Source: JBMNGO01 sp050949885 (GTDB lineage: Bacteria; Bacillota; Syntrophomonadia; Syntrophomonadales; Syntrophomonadaceae). From it: DNA of 64,000 nucleotides. The stretch is taken from positions 161,036 to 225,035 of the forward strand of contig JBMNGO010000007.1 in assembly GCA_050949885.1 (NCBI GenBank), written 5' to 3'. The position numbers were made by a program, and so were the translations under genes. Every line of letters begins with the position of its first letter. Within the stretch, counting starts at the first letter, position 1. This document shows, piece by piece, positions 43,667 to 54,804 of the stretch. Under the pieces are notes generated by a model. That model made no database searches. It saw only the letters and a program-made list of their open reading frames with translations, and was not told the origin of the DNA.

Positions 43667-44317
43667 ATGGTTTACTTAAAAATCAAGAGATTAATAGATA
43701 TCGTTCTTTCCTTATTAGGACTTATCATATTATCTCCTGTGTTTTTAATTCTTATAGTTGCCATTAAGCTTGACTCCAAAGGGCCGGTACTCTTTAAACA
43801 GAAAAGGGTCGGGATACATAAGAGTCATTTTAATATATTGAAGTTCCGTACCATGCGAATTGATACGCCTAAGGATACTCCTACTCATCTCTTAGAAAAT
43901 CCGGATCAATGGATAACGAAGGTAGGGAAGTTCTTAAGGAAGACTTCCTTAGATGAGTTACCGCAGATCTGGAATATATTTGTTGGACAGATGAGTATTA
44001 TTGGCCCAAGGCCGGCATTGTGGAATCAATATGATTTGATCGAAGAGAGAGATAAATATGGTGCTAATGATGTACCGGTAGGGCTAACTGGCTGGGCACA
44101 GATTAATGGTAGAGATGAACTTCCTATTGAGGTCAAGGCAAAGCTGGATGGGGAGTATGTTGAAAAGATTGGGTTAATGATGGATGTGAAATGCTTTTTT
44201 ATGACTATCGTGTCAGTTGTTAAGAGAGATGGGGTTGTGGAAGGTGAGGACTGGCAACGATTGAGCATAAAGAGGTTGCTGCCACGAAGGAGCCATAATC
44301 GAAATGGCAGTCTATAG
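43667..44317 (+). CDS. Initiating sugar-phosphate transferase (CapM/WcaJ family)
   Basis: The 216-residue protein has an N-terminal membrane hairpin (about 12-33) and the polyprenyl-phosphate glycosyl-1-phosphate transferase domain with KFRTMRIDTP, LRKTSLDELPQIWNIFVG, SIIGPRPAL and GLTGWAQINGRDELP. It transfers a sugar-1-phosphate, here probably FucNAc-1-P, to undecaprenyl phosphate and so starts each repeat unit. AGGAGA precedes the ATG. It opens the unit-assembly part of the locus. Confidence 0.94.
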   Translation: MVYLKIKRLIDIVLSLLGLIILSPVFLILIVAIKLDSKGPVLFKQKRVGIHKSHFNILKFRTMRIDTPKDTPTHLLENPDQWITKVGKFLRKTSLDELPQIWNIFVGQMSIIGPRPALWNQYDLIEERDKYGANDVPVGLTGWAQINGRDELPIEVKAKLDGEYVEKIGLMMDVKCFFMTIVSVVKRDGVVEGEDWQRLSIKRLLPRRSHNRNGSL

Positions 44318-44335
44318 AACAGTAGAGGTGTAAGG

Positions 44336-45226
44336 ATGCTATTAGTTACTGGAATTACAGGGCATAGTGGTAGCTATTTCTTAAAAGAACTTATTAATAA
44401 TAAATATGAAGGCCCAATCCGCTGTGTTGTTAGAGAAACCTCTGACACCTCATTGATAGATAATAGTGGATTAAATGTTGAGAAGGTTGTTGGTGATCTA
44501 AGCGACCAGGATTTTATGGACAAATCTATGGTTGGCATTGATACAGTATTGCATATAGGATCAATTTTTTATTCAGTTACGGTGATGAAGGCGGCTGTTA
44601 AAAATAATGTTAGAAGAGCAATTCTTGTGCATACCACTGGAATTTACTCGAAGTATAAGAGTGCTTCGGAAGAATACAAAAACATCGAATTAGAAGTAAA
44701 AAAGATTATAAATGCTTCCCCAATGGGCTTAATCATCCTACGGCCAACCATGATTTACGGAAATGTTAACGATAAAAACATGGTTATTTTCATTAAAATG
44801 GTGGATAAGTTGAGACTATTCCCTGTAATTGACCATGGTAAAAGTCTGCTTCAACCAGTTAATGGTCGTGATCTGGGTAAGGCTTATTATCAAGTGCTGA
44901 CTAATCCAGATATTATGAATGGTGATTATATCTTATCAGGTGAAAAGCCTATTACAATGCTTAATATGTTTAAGCTGATAAGTAATACTTTAGGTAAGAA
45001 AACGACATTTGTTAGTGTGCCGTTGGGATTTGGTGTATTCCTTGCCAGAATACTCAAGGCATTTACATTAGGTAAAGTTGATTATATAGAGAAAGTTCAG
45101 CGAATGGGAGAGGATAGGAGTTTCCCTCATGATGCTGCTTTTAGAGATTTTGGGTACAATCCCATGCCATTTGCTGAAGGAATAAAAATGGAAGTAAAGC
45201 AATATGTAGAGATGATTAAATCGTGA
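44336..45226 (+). CDS. NAD-dependent epimerase/dehydratase family protein (CapN-like)
   Basis: The 296-residue SDR-fold protein has GITGHSGSYFL at the N-terminus and LRPTMIYGN and PVNGRDLGKAY later. Its size and its position next to a CapM-like transferase fit CapN, the reductase that completes UDP-D-FucNAc from the CapD product. The canonical Tyr-x-x-x-Lys is not obvious, as in other atypical members. The exact reaction is inferred from context. Confidence 0.85.
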   Translation: MLLVTGITGHSGSYFLKELINNKYEGPIRCVVRETSDTSLIDNSGLNVEKVVGDLSDQDFMDKSMVGIDTVLHIGSIFYSVTVMKAAVKNNVRRAILVHTTGIYSKYKSASEEYKNIELEVKKIINASPMGLIILRPTMIYGNVNDKNMVIFIKMVDKLRLFPVIDHGKSLLQPVNGRDLGKAYYQVLTNPDIMNGDYILSGEKPITMLNMFKLISNTLGKKTTFVSVPLGFGVFLARILKAFTLGKVDYIEKVQRMGEDRSFPHDAAFRDFGYNPMPFAEGIKMEVKQYVEMIKS

Positions 45227-45245
45227 TGTGGAGATTATTAGCGAG

Positions 45246-46457
45246 ATGAAGATATTAGTAGTTTGCCAATACTATAATCCAGAACAATTTAGAATAAACG
45301 ATATATGCGAACGACTGGTATCTGATGGACATTATGTAACTGTATTAACAGGCTTACCGAATTATCCTAGTGGTAAGGTGCCAAAAGAATATCGGTGGTT
45401 CAAAAAAAGAAAAGAAACCATAAATGGTGTCAATGTAATTAGATGTTTTGAAATCGGCAGAGGAAGTGGAACGTTAAGACTAGCATTGAATTATCTTAGT
45501 TACACAATATCAGCCTCTTTAAAAACATTTTCGCTAAGTAAAGACTTCGACATTGTAATGGTGAACCAGTTATCACCTGTAACCATGGCAATCCCGGCAA
45601 TATTATATAAGAAAATTCATGGGAAACAGCTGTTTCTGTATTGTTTAGATTTATGGCCAGATAGTATGGCGGCTGCAGGCATTAATAAAAGAAGCATCAT
45701 GTATAAAGTCCTTTATTGGGTCAGTAGAAAAATTTATACAAGCGTAGATAAGATTGCCGTCACATCGCAATCATTTAGTTTATATTTCGACAAGGTACTA
45801 AAAATAAGAGGTCGAAAAATTGAGTATTTACCTCAATATGCTGAGAAAATCTTTGATAGCGTTAAAGATGAAAATCAGGAACATACAATTCAAAATATGG
45901 TTTTTGCAGGCAATATAGGAGAAATGCAGAGTGTAGAAACAATAATCTTGGCAGCAAACGAACTAAAGAACCGCACCGATATTCATTTTCATATTGTCGG
46001 CGGAGGATCTTCCTTAGAAACTTGTAAACAACTCGCACAGAAATGTCAGTTGACGAATATTAGTTTTCATGGACAGCGTCCTCTTTCAGAGATGCCGGAC
46101 TTTTACAAACTGGCAGATGCTATGCTCATAACACTTAAGAAAAACGAGTTTATTTCATATACTCTACCAGGCAAACTGCAATCCTATATGGCAGCAGGCA
46201 AGCCTGTGCTAGGAGCAATAGATGGGGAAACACGCAGAGTTATTGAAGAATCGCAATGCGGTTTGTGCTGTGAGGCAGAGGACTACAAATCATTAGCACT
46301 AATAATAGAAAGATTCACTAATGATAAAGTTAAACAGCCACACTATGCAAAAAATTCATTCGATTATTACCAACGACATTTTAACGAATCGAGATTCTAT
46401 GAAAGACTTTATAGTATCTTTACACCATTAATGGAGGCTAACAATGTTCAAGGATAA
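45246..46457 (+). CDS. Glycosyltransferase family 4, WbuB/CapL-like
   Basis: The 403-residue GT-B enzyme resembles the WbuB group, which transfers L-FucNAc (VCQYYNPEQFR, TGLPNYPSGKVP, LDLWPDS and a late ALGA/AGKPVLGA segment). ATG 45246 is chosen because GGAG lies upstream; GTG 45228 is in frame. It overlaps capE by 14 bases. With capE-capF-capG directly after it, the donor is most likely UDP-L-FucNAc. Confidence 0.9.
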   Translation: MKILVVCQYYNPEQFRINDICERLVSDGHYVTVLTGLPNYPSGKVPKEYRWFKKRKETINGVNVIRCFEIGRGSGTLRLALNYLSYTISASLKTFSLSKDFDIVMVNQLSPVTMAIPAILYKKIHGKQLFLYCLDLWPDSMAAAGINKRSIMYKVLYWVSRKIYTSVDKIAVTSQSFSLYFDKVLKIRGRKIEYLPQYAEKIFDSVKDENQEHTIQNMVFAGNIGEMQSVETIILAANELKNRTDIHFHIVGGGSSLETCKQLAQKCQLTNISFHGQRPLSEMPDFYKLADAMLITLKKNEFISYTLPGKLQSYMAAGKPVLGAIDGETRRVIEESQCGLCCEAEDYKSLALIIERFTNDKVKQPHYAKNSFDYYQRHFNESRFYERLYSIFTPLMEANNVQG

Positions 46458-47499
46458 AACCTTATTAATTACCGGTGGGACAGGCTCCTTCGGTAATGCT
46501 GTTATGAAGCGATTTCTAAATACAAATATAAAAGAGATTCGCATATTTTCCCGTGATGAGAAGAAACAAGATGATATGCGAAAGCTTTACAAAAACGACA
46601 AGCTCAAGTTTTACATAGGCGATGTTAGAGATATAAGTAGCGTGAAGAATGCCATGCATGGTGTTGATTATATATTTCATGCTGCAGCACTTAAACAAGT
46701 TCCGTCTTGCGAATTCTTTCCTTTGGAAGCAGTAAAAACTAATATTTTAGGTACGGATAATGTACTTACTGCGGCTATTGAATATGGTGTTAAGAAAGTT
46801 ATATGCCTTTCTACAGATAAGGCTGCTTATCCTATTAATGCCATGGGAATATCAAAGGCTATGATGGAAAAGGTCTTTGTAGCGAAATCAAAGACGGTAG
46901 ATCCAGATAGAACCCTTATTTGCGGAACACGCTATGGTAACGTTATGGCCTCAAGGGGTTCTGTCATACCACTTTTTATTGAACAGATAAAGAATGGACA
47001 ACCATTAACGGTTACAGATCCAAACATGACTAGGTTTCTGATGAGCCTTGAAGAAGCTGTTGAGTTAGTGGTGTTTGCATTCCAAAACGCTGAAGCAGGG
47101 GACATAATGGTACAGAAATCACCAGCCTCAACCATTGGCGATTTGGCTCAAGCAGTAATAGAACTCTTTAATGTAGATAATGGAATTAAGATTATTGGAA
47201 CCCGTCATGGTGAGAAAAGATATGAAACGCTTCTTACTAAAGAAGAATATATTAAAGCTGAAGATCTAGGAGGCTTTTTTAGAGTGCCTGCTGATAAAAG
47301 AGATCTTAATTATGATAAATATTTCGTAGAAGGAAGTCATCAGTTATCTTCTAATGGGGAGTATAATTCTGACAACACAGAACGATTAAATATAGAACAA
47401 ATTAAAGAAAAATTACTATCTCTTGAATATGTAAGACAAGAATTAGAGTATTTTACTGCTAGAAATGAGGCAGCAGTTACTAAAGAGTCTTCAAAATAA
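46444..47499 (+). CDS. capE: CapE/FnlA-like UDP-GlcNAc 4,6-dehydratase/5-epimerase
   Basis: The 351-residue SDR enzyme has GGTGSFGNAV at the N-terminus and STDKAAYPINAMGISK, with Met at the usual Tyr position as in CapE/FlaA1-type enzymes. It starts UDP-L-FucNAc synthesis from UDP-GlcNAc. GGAGG lies before the ATG within the previous gene. The order capE-capF-capG is the conserved L-FucNAc cassette. Confidence 0.92.
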   Translation: MFKDKTLLITGGTGSFGNAVMKRFLNTNIKEIRIFSRDEKKQDDMRKLYKNDKLKFYIGDVRDISSVKNAMHGVDYIFHAAALKQVPSCEFFPLEAVKTNILGTDNVLTAAIEYGVKKVICLSTDKAAYPINAMGISKAMMEKVFVAKSKTVDPDRTLICGTRYGNVMASRGSVIPLFIEQIKNGQPLTVTDPNMTRFLMSLEEAVELVVFAFQNAEAGDIMVQKSPASTIGDLAQAVIELFNVDNGIKIIGTRHGEKRYETLLTKEEYIKAEDLGGFFRVPADKRDLNYDKYFVEGSHQLSSNGEYNSDNTERLNIEQIKEKLLSLEYVRQELEYFTARNEAAVTKESSK

Positions 47500-47522
47500 A
47501 TCTGAAAGGCTGAAGCCAAATT

Positions 47523-48632
47523 ATGAAAATACTTGTAACAGGAGCAAAAGGGTTTATAGGTAAAAATCTTATTGCCGAATTAAAAAACAGAAAATATACA
47601 GATATTTATGAATATGATATGGACACTGAACCATCTTTACTAGATGAGTATTGCAAAGACGCTGACTTTGTATTTCATCTTGCAGGAGTGAATCGGCCCA
47701 AAGAGCAGTCAGAGTTTATGGAAGGAAACTTCGGTTTTACTTCAACTTTGCTTGATACGCTGAAGAGGAATAATAATACTTGCCCTATTATGATTTCATC
47801 TTCAATCCAGGCTGAACTGGACAATCCTTATGGAAAGAGTAAAAAGGCCGGAGAAGATTTACTGTTTGACTATAGTAAAGAAACCGGTGCAAAAGTTTTG
47901 ATTTATCGTTTTCCTAATGTTTTTGGGAAATGGTGCAGACCAAACTATAACAGTGCTGTTGCGACGTTTTGTCATAATGTTGCTCATGATATGCCTATAA
48001 CTGTGAATGATCCAAGTGTAGTAATGAACCTTGTATATATAGATGATGTGGTAAATGAACTGATTAATGCTCTTGAAGGTAAAGAGAACAGAAAGGGAGA
48101 TTTCTGTGTAGTTCCGGTGGTACATACCATTACCTTAGGAGAAATTGTTGATTTGATTTATTCCTTTAAGAAGAGTCGTGAAGAACGTTCAATTCCTAAT
48201 ATGGCAGATGAATTTACTAAGAAATTATATAGTACATATTTAAGTTATTTACCTGAAGATAAATTCAGTTATGAACTGAAAATGAATATAGATAACAGAG
48301 GTTCATTTACTGAGTTTATTAAAACTCCGGATAGAGGACAGGTCTCAGTTAATATTTCTAAGCCTGGTATTACTAAAGGGAATCACTGGCATCACACAAA
48401 AAATGAGAAGTTCTTAGTTGTGAGTGGTAAAGGGGTTATCCGTTTTAGAAAAATTGATTCCGATAAAGTCATAGAGTATTTCGTTAGCGGAGAAAAAATG
48501 GAAGTAATAGATATACCAACCGGCTATACTCACAACATTGAAAATCTTGGCGATACAGATATGGTTACCATCATGTGGGCTAATGAACCTTTTGACCCAG
48601 AAAAGCCGGATACGTACTATTTGGAGGTATAA
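47523..48632 (+). CDS. capF: CapF/FnlB-like bifunctional reductase with cupin domain
   Basis: The 369-residue protein has an SDR half (GAKGFIGKNLIAEL; YGKSKKAGE) and a C-terminal cupin half (GNHWHHTKNEKFLVVSGKG, metal-binding His residues). This fusion is specific for CapF. The cupin half epimerises and the SDR half reduces the 4-keto sugar to UDP-6-deoxy-talosamine type product. It sits 23 bases after capE. Confidence 0.94.
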   Translation: MKILVTGAKGFIGKNLIAELKNRKYTDIYEYDMDTEPSLLDEYCKDADFVFHLAGVNRPKEQSEFMEGNFGFTSTLLDTLKRNNNTCPIMISSSIQAELDNPYGKSKKAGEDLLFDYSKETGAKVLIYRFPNVFGKWCRPNYNSAVATFCHNVAHDMPITVNDPSVVMNLVYIDDVVNELINALEGKENRKGDFCVVPVVHTITLGEIVDLIYSFKKSREERSIPNMADEFTKKLYSTYLSYLPEDKFSYELKMNIDNRGSFTEFIKTPDRGQVSVNISKPGITKGNHWHHTKNEKFLVVSGKGVIRFRKIDSDKVIEYFVSGEKMEVIDIPTGYTHNIENLGDTDMVTIMWANEPFDPEKPDTYYLEV

Positions 48633-48635
48633 CTC

Positions 48636-49764
48636 ATGAAGAAACTAAAGGTTATGACAGTGGTAGGTACAAGGCCTGAAATTATTAGACTGTCAGCAGT
48701 AATAAATAAATTAGAGGAATCAGAAGCCATAGACCACACATTGGTTCACACCGGACAGAACTATGATTATGAACTAAATGAAGTATTTTTTAAGGATTTC
48801 AAATTGAAGAAACCAGATTATTTCCTTAATGCAGCTACTGGTACTGCAGTTGAAACCATTGGAAATATCCTTATAAAAATAGATCCGGTTATGGAAGAAG
48901 TAAACCCAGATGCATTCCTGGTGCTTGGAGATACTAACAGCTGTCTTTGTGCCATAGCTGCTAAGAGAAGACATATTCCCATCTTTCACATGGAAGCAGG
49001 GAATAGATGCTTTGACCAAAGAGTCCCAGAAGAAACCAACAGAAAGATAGTCGATCATATAGCAGATATCAACATGACATATAGCGACATTGCTAGAGAA
49101 TATTTACTAAGAGAAGGGCTGCCTGCAGATAGAATAATTAAAACCGGGAGTCCCATGTTTGAAGTGCTAAACTCCAGGAAAGAAGATATTGAGAAATCAA
49201 ATGTTTTGGAGCGATTAGAACTACAAGAAGGAAAATACTTCGTAGTATCAGCTCATAGGGAAGAAAATATTAATTCTGAGACGAACTTCTTGGACTTAGT
49301 TGATAGCTTAAATGCCATAGCAGAAAAATATAAGCTTCCTATTATAATAAGCACCCATCCTAGAACTAGAAATAAGATTGAGGCCGAAGGAATAGCGTTT
49401 AATCCATTTGTGAGAACAATGAAACCTTTAGGGTTTAATGACTATGTGAGACTGCAAACCAAAGCTAAAGCCGTGCTCAGCGACAGTGGTACGATTAGTG
49501 AAGAGTCATCAATCCTTGGATTCAGAGCGCTTAATATCAGACAAGCCCATGAGAGACCAGAGGCGATGGAAGAAGCTGCAGTAATGATGGTAGGGCTTAA
49601 CCAAAGAACGGATAATGCAAGGGTTAGAGGTGTTAGAAACACAAGAAAAAGATACTTTAAGGCGTGTGGCAGATTATAGTATGCCTAATGTAGCTGATAA
49701 AGTGCTGAGGATCATTTTGTCTTATACGGATTATGTGGATAGAGTTGTGTGGGGTAAGTATTAA
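48636..49764 (+). CDS. capG: CapG/FnlC-like UDP-sugar 2-epimerase, frame break near the 3' end
   Basis: The main frame gives 347 residues with VGTRPEIIRLSAV, HTGQNYDYEL, HMEAGNRCFDQR and DSGTISEESS, the WecB/CapG family motifs. It then ends abnormally at 49679. In another frame the expected C-terminus continues (ERIMQGLEVLE ... SMPNVADKV ... SYTDYVDRVVWGKY) to TAA at 49762-49764, overlapping the next ATG. One extra A at about 49600-49605 explains the break. It makes UDP-L-FucNAc. Confidence 0.9.
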
Positions 49765-50995
49765 TGAAGGTATTACAGATTAATTCTGTTTGTGGACTGG
49801 GTAGCACCGGCAGAATAGTGACTGATATTGATACTACGCTCAGAGAAAACAAGATTGAGAGCTATATTGCTTATGGCAGGGAGACTTCAATTAATAACGA
49901 TCATATACTAAGAATTGGAAGCAAACTAGATTACTATATACATGGCGGTCTAACGAGACTTTTTGATACCCATGCGCTATTAGGGTCAAGTATGGCAAGC
50001 AAGCGATTTATCGAACAGATCAAAAAGATAGACCCCGATGTTATCCATTTACATAACGTTCATGGTTACTACCTTAATATAAAGATCCTTTTCGACTATT
50101 TGAAAACATCAGGCAAGCCTGTTGTTTGGACCTTGCATGATTGCTGGAGTTTCACTGGGCATTGTGCACATTTTAGCTATGCTCAGTGTGACAAATGGAT
50201 AGAGGGATGTTTACCGTTGTCCTAAGAGAAATTCCTATCCGGCCAGTGCCTTTATCGATAATTCAAAAAGAAAATTATCTGATTAAAAAAGAAATTGTTC
50301 ACTAGTGTCGAAAATATGACTATTGTTACACCGTCACAGTGGCTGGCAGATCTAGTGGCACAGTCATTTTTAGCAAAGTTTCCGGTTAGAGTTATAAATA
50401 ATGGGATAGATACAGGTGTATTCAAGCCAGATGCTAGTGAGTCCGTGCGCGAAAGGTTTGAATTAGGAGATCGGTTTATCATATTGGGTGTTGCCAGCAT
50501 ATGGGGTCAAAGCAAAGGACTGAACCACTTTATGGAGCTATCCAAAATGATTGATGATGATTGCGTAATCGTGCTGGTAGGACTTAGTGAAAAGAAGATA
50601 GCAGGACTACCACCTAATATCATCGGAATAAAAAGAACCTCAAATATAAATGAACTGGCCCAGATCTATTCTGCAGCAGATGTTTTTGTTAATCCCTCAG
50701 TCGAGGAAACCTTTGGTTAGTAACGGCAGAAGCGTTAGCCTGTGGGACACCAGCCGTTGTTTTTGACTCAACCCCTGGAGTGGAGATTGTCGCAGATGGG
50801 TGCGGGTATGTAGCTGAGATAGGCAATATCGATGCTATGAAAGAGTTTATTGATCAGGTGAGAAGGGATGGGAAAGCAGCTTATTCTGCGCAATGTGTGA
50901 AACGGATTAATGACAATTATAATAAAAGACAACGTTTTGAGGACTATATAGAACTGTATGAGCAGTTGCTTGATGTCAGGGGGAAGAATTCTTGA
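49764..50995 (+). pseudogene. Glycosyltransferase (GT-B), broken by several frame shifts
   Basis: Three open segments in different frames (49764-50225, 50295-50720, 50780-50995) read as one continuous family-4 glycosyltransferase: LQINSVCGLGSTGRI, WTLHDCWSFTGHCAHF, then PSQWLADLVAQSFL, INNGIDTGVF and finally the E-rich PSVEETFGLVTAEALACGTP once one base is added near 50718. Further breaks are at about 50208 and 50270-50290, mostly in T or A runs. Its stop codon overlaps the TTG of the next gene. It is either a sequencing artefact or a decayed gene. Confidence 0.8.
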
Positions 50996-52220
50996 GAATA
51001 TTGTTTTTAGGCTGTCTATTCGATCAGCAGGAAGAAAACAATTTATTAAAGAAAAGTAAAATAGGCTTGTCTGGAGCAGTTAATACCTATCAATGGAATT
51101 TAATAAATGGCTTGGACAAAATCCTTAAAAGGCCGGTTGATATAATAAATGTACTTTCTGTTGGCACTTACCCTAAATATTTTAGAGATATCATATTAAG
51201 AACAAAACGATGGTCACATTCACCGGGAGCGCATGATCTTGAAATCGGTTCACCTAATCTACCTTTACTAAAGCAGGTCATAAGAACGATTCTGTGCAAA
51301 AATGCTGTTAAAAGGTGGATTAAAAATGCTGGTGATAATAATAGAATAATAGTCTATTCAACCTATTTGCCATATCTATTAGCTGTAAAAAAATTACCAA
51401 TAATATTAAAATAACTTTGATAGTGACTGATCTGCCAGAGTATTATGATTTGACTGATTCTAGCAATACAAAAATGAAATCTATCCGAGCAATTTATAAT
51501 CGTTTAATCTATGCATCTTTAAAACGTATTGACAGTTTCGTAATCTTGACCGAACAAATGAAAGTGCCATTAAATATTGGGGAACGACCTTATGTTGTTA
51601 TTGAAGGGCTTGTAGACGATGAGCATAACACTCGTTGTACTGAAGTACTTGAGTCAACTGAAAAAGTACTACTATATACAGGTACGTTGAATTATAGATT
51701 TGGCATAGGGAATCTGCTGGAGGCATTCAAGTGTATAGATAAGAAAGATTATAAACTATGGATTTGTGGCTCAGGGGAAGCGGCAGAAGAAATCGTTAGT
51801 GTGAGTAAGGCTGATAATAGGGTTAAATATTTCGGTTATGTTACTAAAAATGAAATCTATAAGCTTCAGAAACAAGCTACTCTATTAATAAACCCACGAG
51901 CCAATGATGGAGAATATACAAAGTATTCCTTCCCATCCAAAACCATGGAATATATGCTGTCAGGTAAACCTGTTTTGATGTACAAACTTGATGGTATTCC
52001 GGACGAATATGACCAGTATTTGTATTACATCAATGGCAGTGAGCCAAAAGATATAGCAGATAGAATAATGGAAATTTGTGAACAACCGCAAAGCGAGCTT
52101 GATGATTTTGGACAAAAGGCTAGGAAGTTTGTGCTGGAGAATAAGAATAGTGAGGTTCAAGCAAAAAAGATAATCGACATGATAGAGATGATCAATAAAC
52201 AAAAAAGGATAATGATATGA
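50992..52220 (+). pseudogene. Glycosyltransferase family 4, one frame break
   Basis: Segments 50992-51414 and 51417-52220 join into one GT-B enzyme of about 409 residues if one base is changed in the seven-A run near 51387-51393. The joined region reads KITLIVTDLPEYYDLTD. The C-terminal half shows LLYTGTLNYRFGIGNLLEAF and the acceptor-side GSGEAAEEIV and SFPSKTMEYMLSGKPVL. The start is TTG 50992 with GGGGGAAG upstream. The end overlaps the polymerase ATG by four bases. Confidence 0.85.
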
Positions 52221-53482
52221 TTAATAATCCTGCGATTAAGTTAAATAGCACATCAAAATCTAATTTAGTATTTAATAATATTGTAACACGAATACATATG
52301 GTGCTTGCTCTCATCGTAATAGCCTGGATGAATAATGGTTTTTTCACTTATGCTATGCCATATGTTCCAAATTTTATAAGATACGGATTATACTTTGCAT
52401 GGTTGGGTCTGGCTCTAGTTGGAAATAAGAGATTTTTCGAAAAATTTATTAAACAAACTTGGCCATTATTATTATTTTTTTGTTATATGTTGCTTATATC
52501 CTTGTTTGTGGAGACGGATTTGGTTGTATATATCAAAAGCATAAGCTATCTGATAATGGTATATTCTATCTTTCTCTATTATTTTAATAGCAGGCATATC
52601 AAATTTCAAAAGCTCTTGAGTGTATTTTTTATATTGGACTGTATAGCTGTAGGGATAAATACCTATATCCAACTACAAATAAATCCATTGTTGGTTAGAT
52701 ACTTGGCAACTGGAATGGATACCAGGGAAAGGTTATTAGGAACCGAAGCTTTCCCGGGAATAGGGAGTTATGGTTACTTCTATGCGTTAGTAGCGATTAT
52801 TATATTATTAGCTTTTCTGTTTTTGAATCAACGTAAACGAAAACCACTCTTGCTCTTAGCTATTGTAGTAACAATAGCATTATTAATACAGGCAGCTTAT
52901 ACGATAGCAATTCTATTTACGTTTATTTTTATCGCATTACTGATTATTCTCAGGTATGGTAATAAGTATACGGTTATTTCCATCGTTGTATTAGGCATTA
53001 TATCATTATTGATTTTTCAAGGTGTTTTCGCTTCGATGTTTTCACAGCTTGCAGATATTCAGGGAATACCATATGAAGTATCGGTTCGATTTGATGAATT
53101 GGCAGGTTTCTTCTCCGGCAATGATGTTTCAGGTACAGATTTAAACTCCCGCCAAGGTCTGTATTTACAATCGGTGGATGCGTTTGCCAATAATTTATTA
53201 ACCGGTACCGTTGTGAATGATAGTAGTGTTTATAGAGCAGGAGGACATTCAGCCTGGCTTGACCTTTTAGCAACTTTCGGGCTTTTCTCCATCCCGTTTT
53301 TTATCTTTATATATAATGCCTATAAATACTGCAAAAATAGAGTTCCTATAATGTTCAAATCGTTTGTTAAGGTATATTGGCTGTATTTTGTTTGCTTGGG
53401 TTTTATTAATACCTTATTATTTGCACCTATCTTATACCATATGGTTCTTGTTTTTGCCCGTATTTATAAGTGCTTATTTTAA
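52217..53482 (+). CDS. Putative O-antigen/exopolysaccharide polymerase (Wzy-like)
   Basis: The 421-residue protein has about ten hydrophobic segments and a larger loop in the C-terminal half (about 280-335) with SRQGLYLQSVDAF and GGHSAWLDLLATFG, the pattern common to Wzy/O-antigen ligase-like proteins. It would join repeat units outside the membrane. Sequence conservation in this class is low, so the call rests on topology, the loop and context between glycosyltransferases and a flippase. Confidence 0.8.
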   Translation: MINNPAIKLNSTSKSNLVFNNIVTRIHMVLALIVIAWMNNGFFTYAMPYVPNFIRYGLYFAWLGLALVGNKRFFEKFIKQTWPLLLFFCYMLLISLFVETDLVVYIKSISYLIMVYSIFLYYFNSRHIKFQKLLSVFFILDCIAVGINTYIQLQINPLLVRYLATGMDTRERLLGTEAFPGIGSYGYFYALVAIIILLAFLFLNQRKRKPLLLLAIVVTIALLIQAAYTIAILFTFIFIALLIILRYGNKYTVISIVVLGIISLLIFQGVFASMFSQLADIQGIPYEVSVRFDELAGFFSGNDVSGTDLNSRQGLYLQSVDAFANNLLTGTVVNDSSVYRAGGHSAWLDLLATFGLFSIPFFIFIYNAYKYCKNRVPIMFKSFVKVYWLYFVCLGFINTLLFAPILYHMVLVFARIYKCLF

Positions 53483-53539
53483 AGAAGAAAAAAATATCCA
53501 GTACAAGAGTTGATGCTATAGCAACGAAGGAGACTGCTT

Positions 53540-54794
53540 ATGAACATCCTATGGCTTACCAATGTAGCCTTACCCGAAGCCAGCCAATTAATGAACGAAG
53601 CATCTACCCCCTTTGGCGGTTGGCTCGTAAACGCATCTAGCTCGTCTGTCAGAGGAAGAAGGAATTAGCCTTTCTATTGCCTTTCCTAAAACCGGCTTGA
53701 GTGATGTATTGATCTTAATGGGATAAGAAAAAATATTACGCGTTTCCCCCCAGTAGGCGAAAAGAGCCAAATACTAGTGAAGGAACTAAATTCCTTACAC
53801 GAATATTAGAGCAGGCTAAGCCTGACATTGTACATATTTTTGGCACCGAGTATGCACATACCCTTGCTATGGTAAATGCTTGTCAAAAAGAGAAGGTAGT
53901 CATATCTATCCAGGGTCTTACATCGGTCATAGCCGGGCATTATTTATCAGGTTTGCCGGTAAATGTTCAAAACAGATTCACCCTAAGAGACTTAATTAAA
54001 CAGGATAATCTCAAACAACAGCAGAGCAAGTTCGTAAAACGCGGGCACTGGAAATCGAAGCCTTACAAAAGGTAAAGCATGTTATCGGCCGAACTACTTG
54101 GGATCGAGCATGCACGTACCAGATTAATCCAGATGCTGAGTATCACTTTTGCAATGAAACCCTAAGAGATGAATTCTACAACCATCGCTGGGACATAAAT
54201 CACTGTGAAAAACATTCGATTTTTGTTAGCCAGGGCTCATACCCTATTAAGGGGTTGCATTTTATGCTGGAGGCTATGCCTTTAATCGTGAAGCGGTTTC
54301 CTGATGCGAAACTGTATATCGGTGGAAACAATATTACCCAATCCGACACCTTAAAGGACAGGCTCAAGAGGACATCCTATGGTAAATATATTGAAGAACT
54401 TATTAAAAGATTTCATCTAAACAGCCATGTTGTGTTTACAGGAGTGTTAAATGAGAAACAGATGTGCGAGCGTTATTTGCAGTCACATGTATTCGTTTGC
54501 CCATCAAGTATAGAAAACAGCCCCAATTCACTAGGGGAAGCGATGATACTTGGGGTTCCTTGTGTTGCATCTAATGTGGGGGGAGTTGCAGATATGTTAA
54601 AGCATCGAGAAGAAGGATTTGTTTATCAAACAGATGCTCCGTACATGCTGGCATATTATGTGGGTGAGATTTTCGAAAGTGATGAACTTGCCATGAAGTT
54701 CTCTGTAAAAGCAAGGGAGCATGCTATGAGAACCCATGATGCCCAAAAGAATCTTAACACGTTGCTTGAAATATATGAGCAAATCTGCAATTAG
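53540..54794 (+). pseudogene. Glycosyltransferase family 4, heavily frame-shifted
   Basis: The N-terminus starts well (GAAGGAGA, ATG 53540, MNILWLTNVALPEASQ) but at least four single-base breaks follow between 53640 and 54050. Pieces such as PDIVHIFGTEYAHTLAMVNA, ISIQGLTSVIAGHYLSG and IGRTTWDRACTYQINP can be read across three frames. The last 180 residues (54255-54794) are intact and carry the GT-B donor site PSSIENSPNSLGEAMILG. A G run near 54045 and others explain several breaks. The full protein would be about 418 residues. Confidence 0.8.
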
Positions 54795-54804
54795 TGAGGA
54801 AGAA

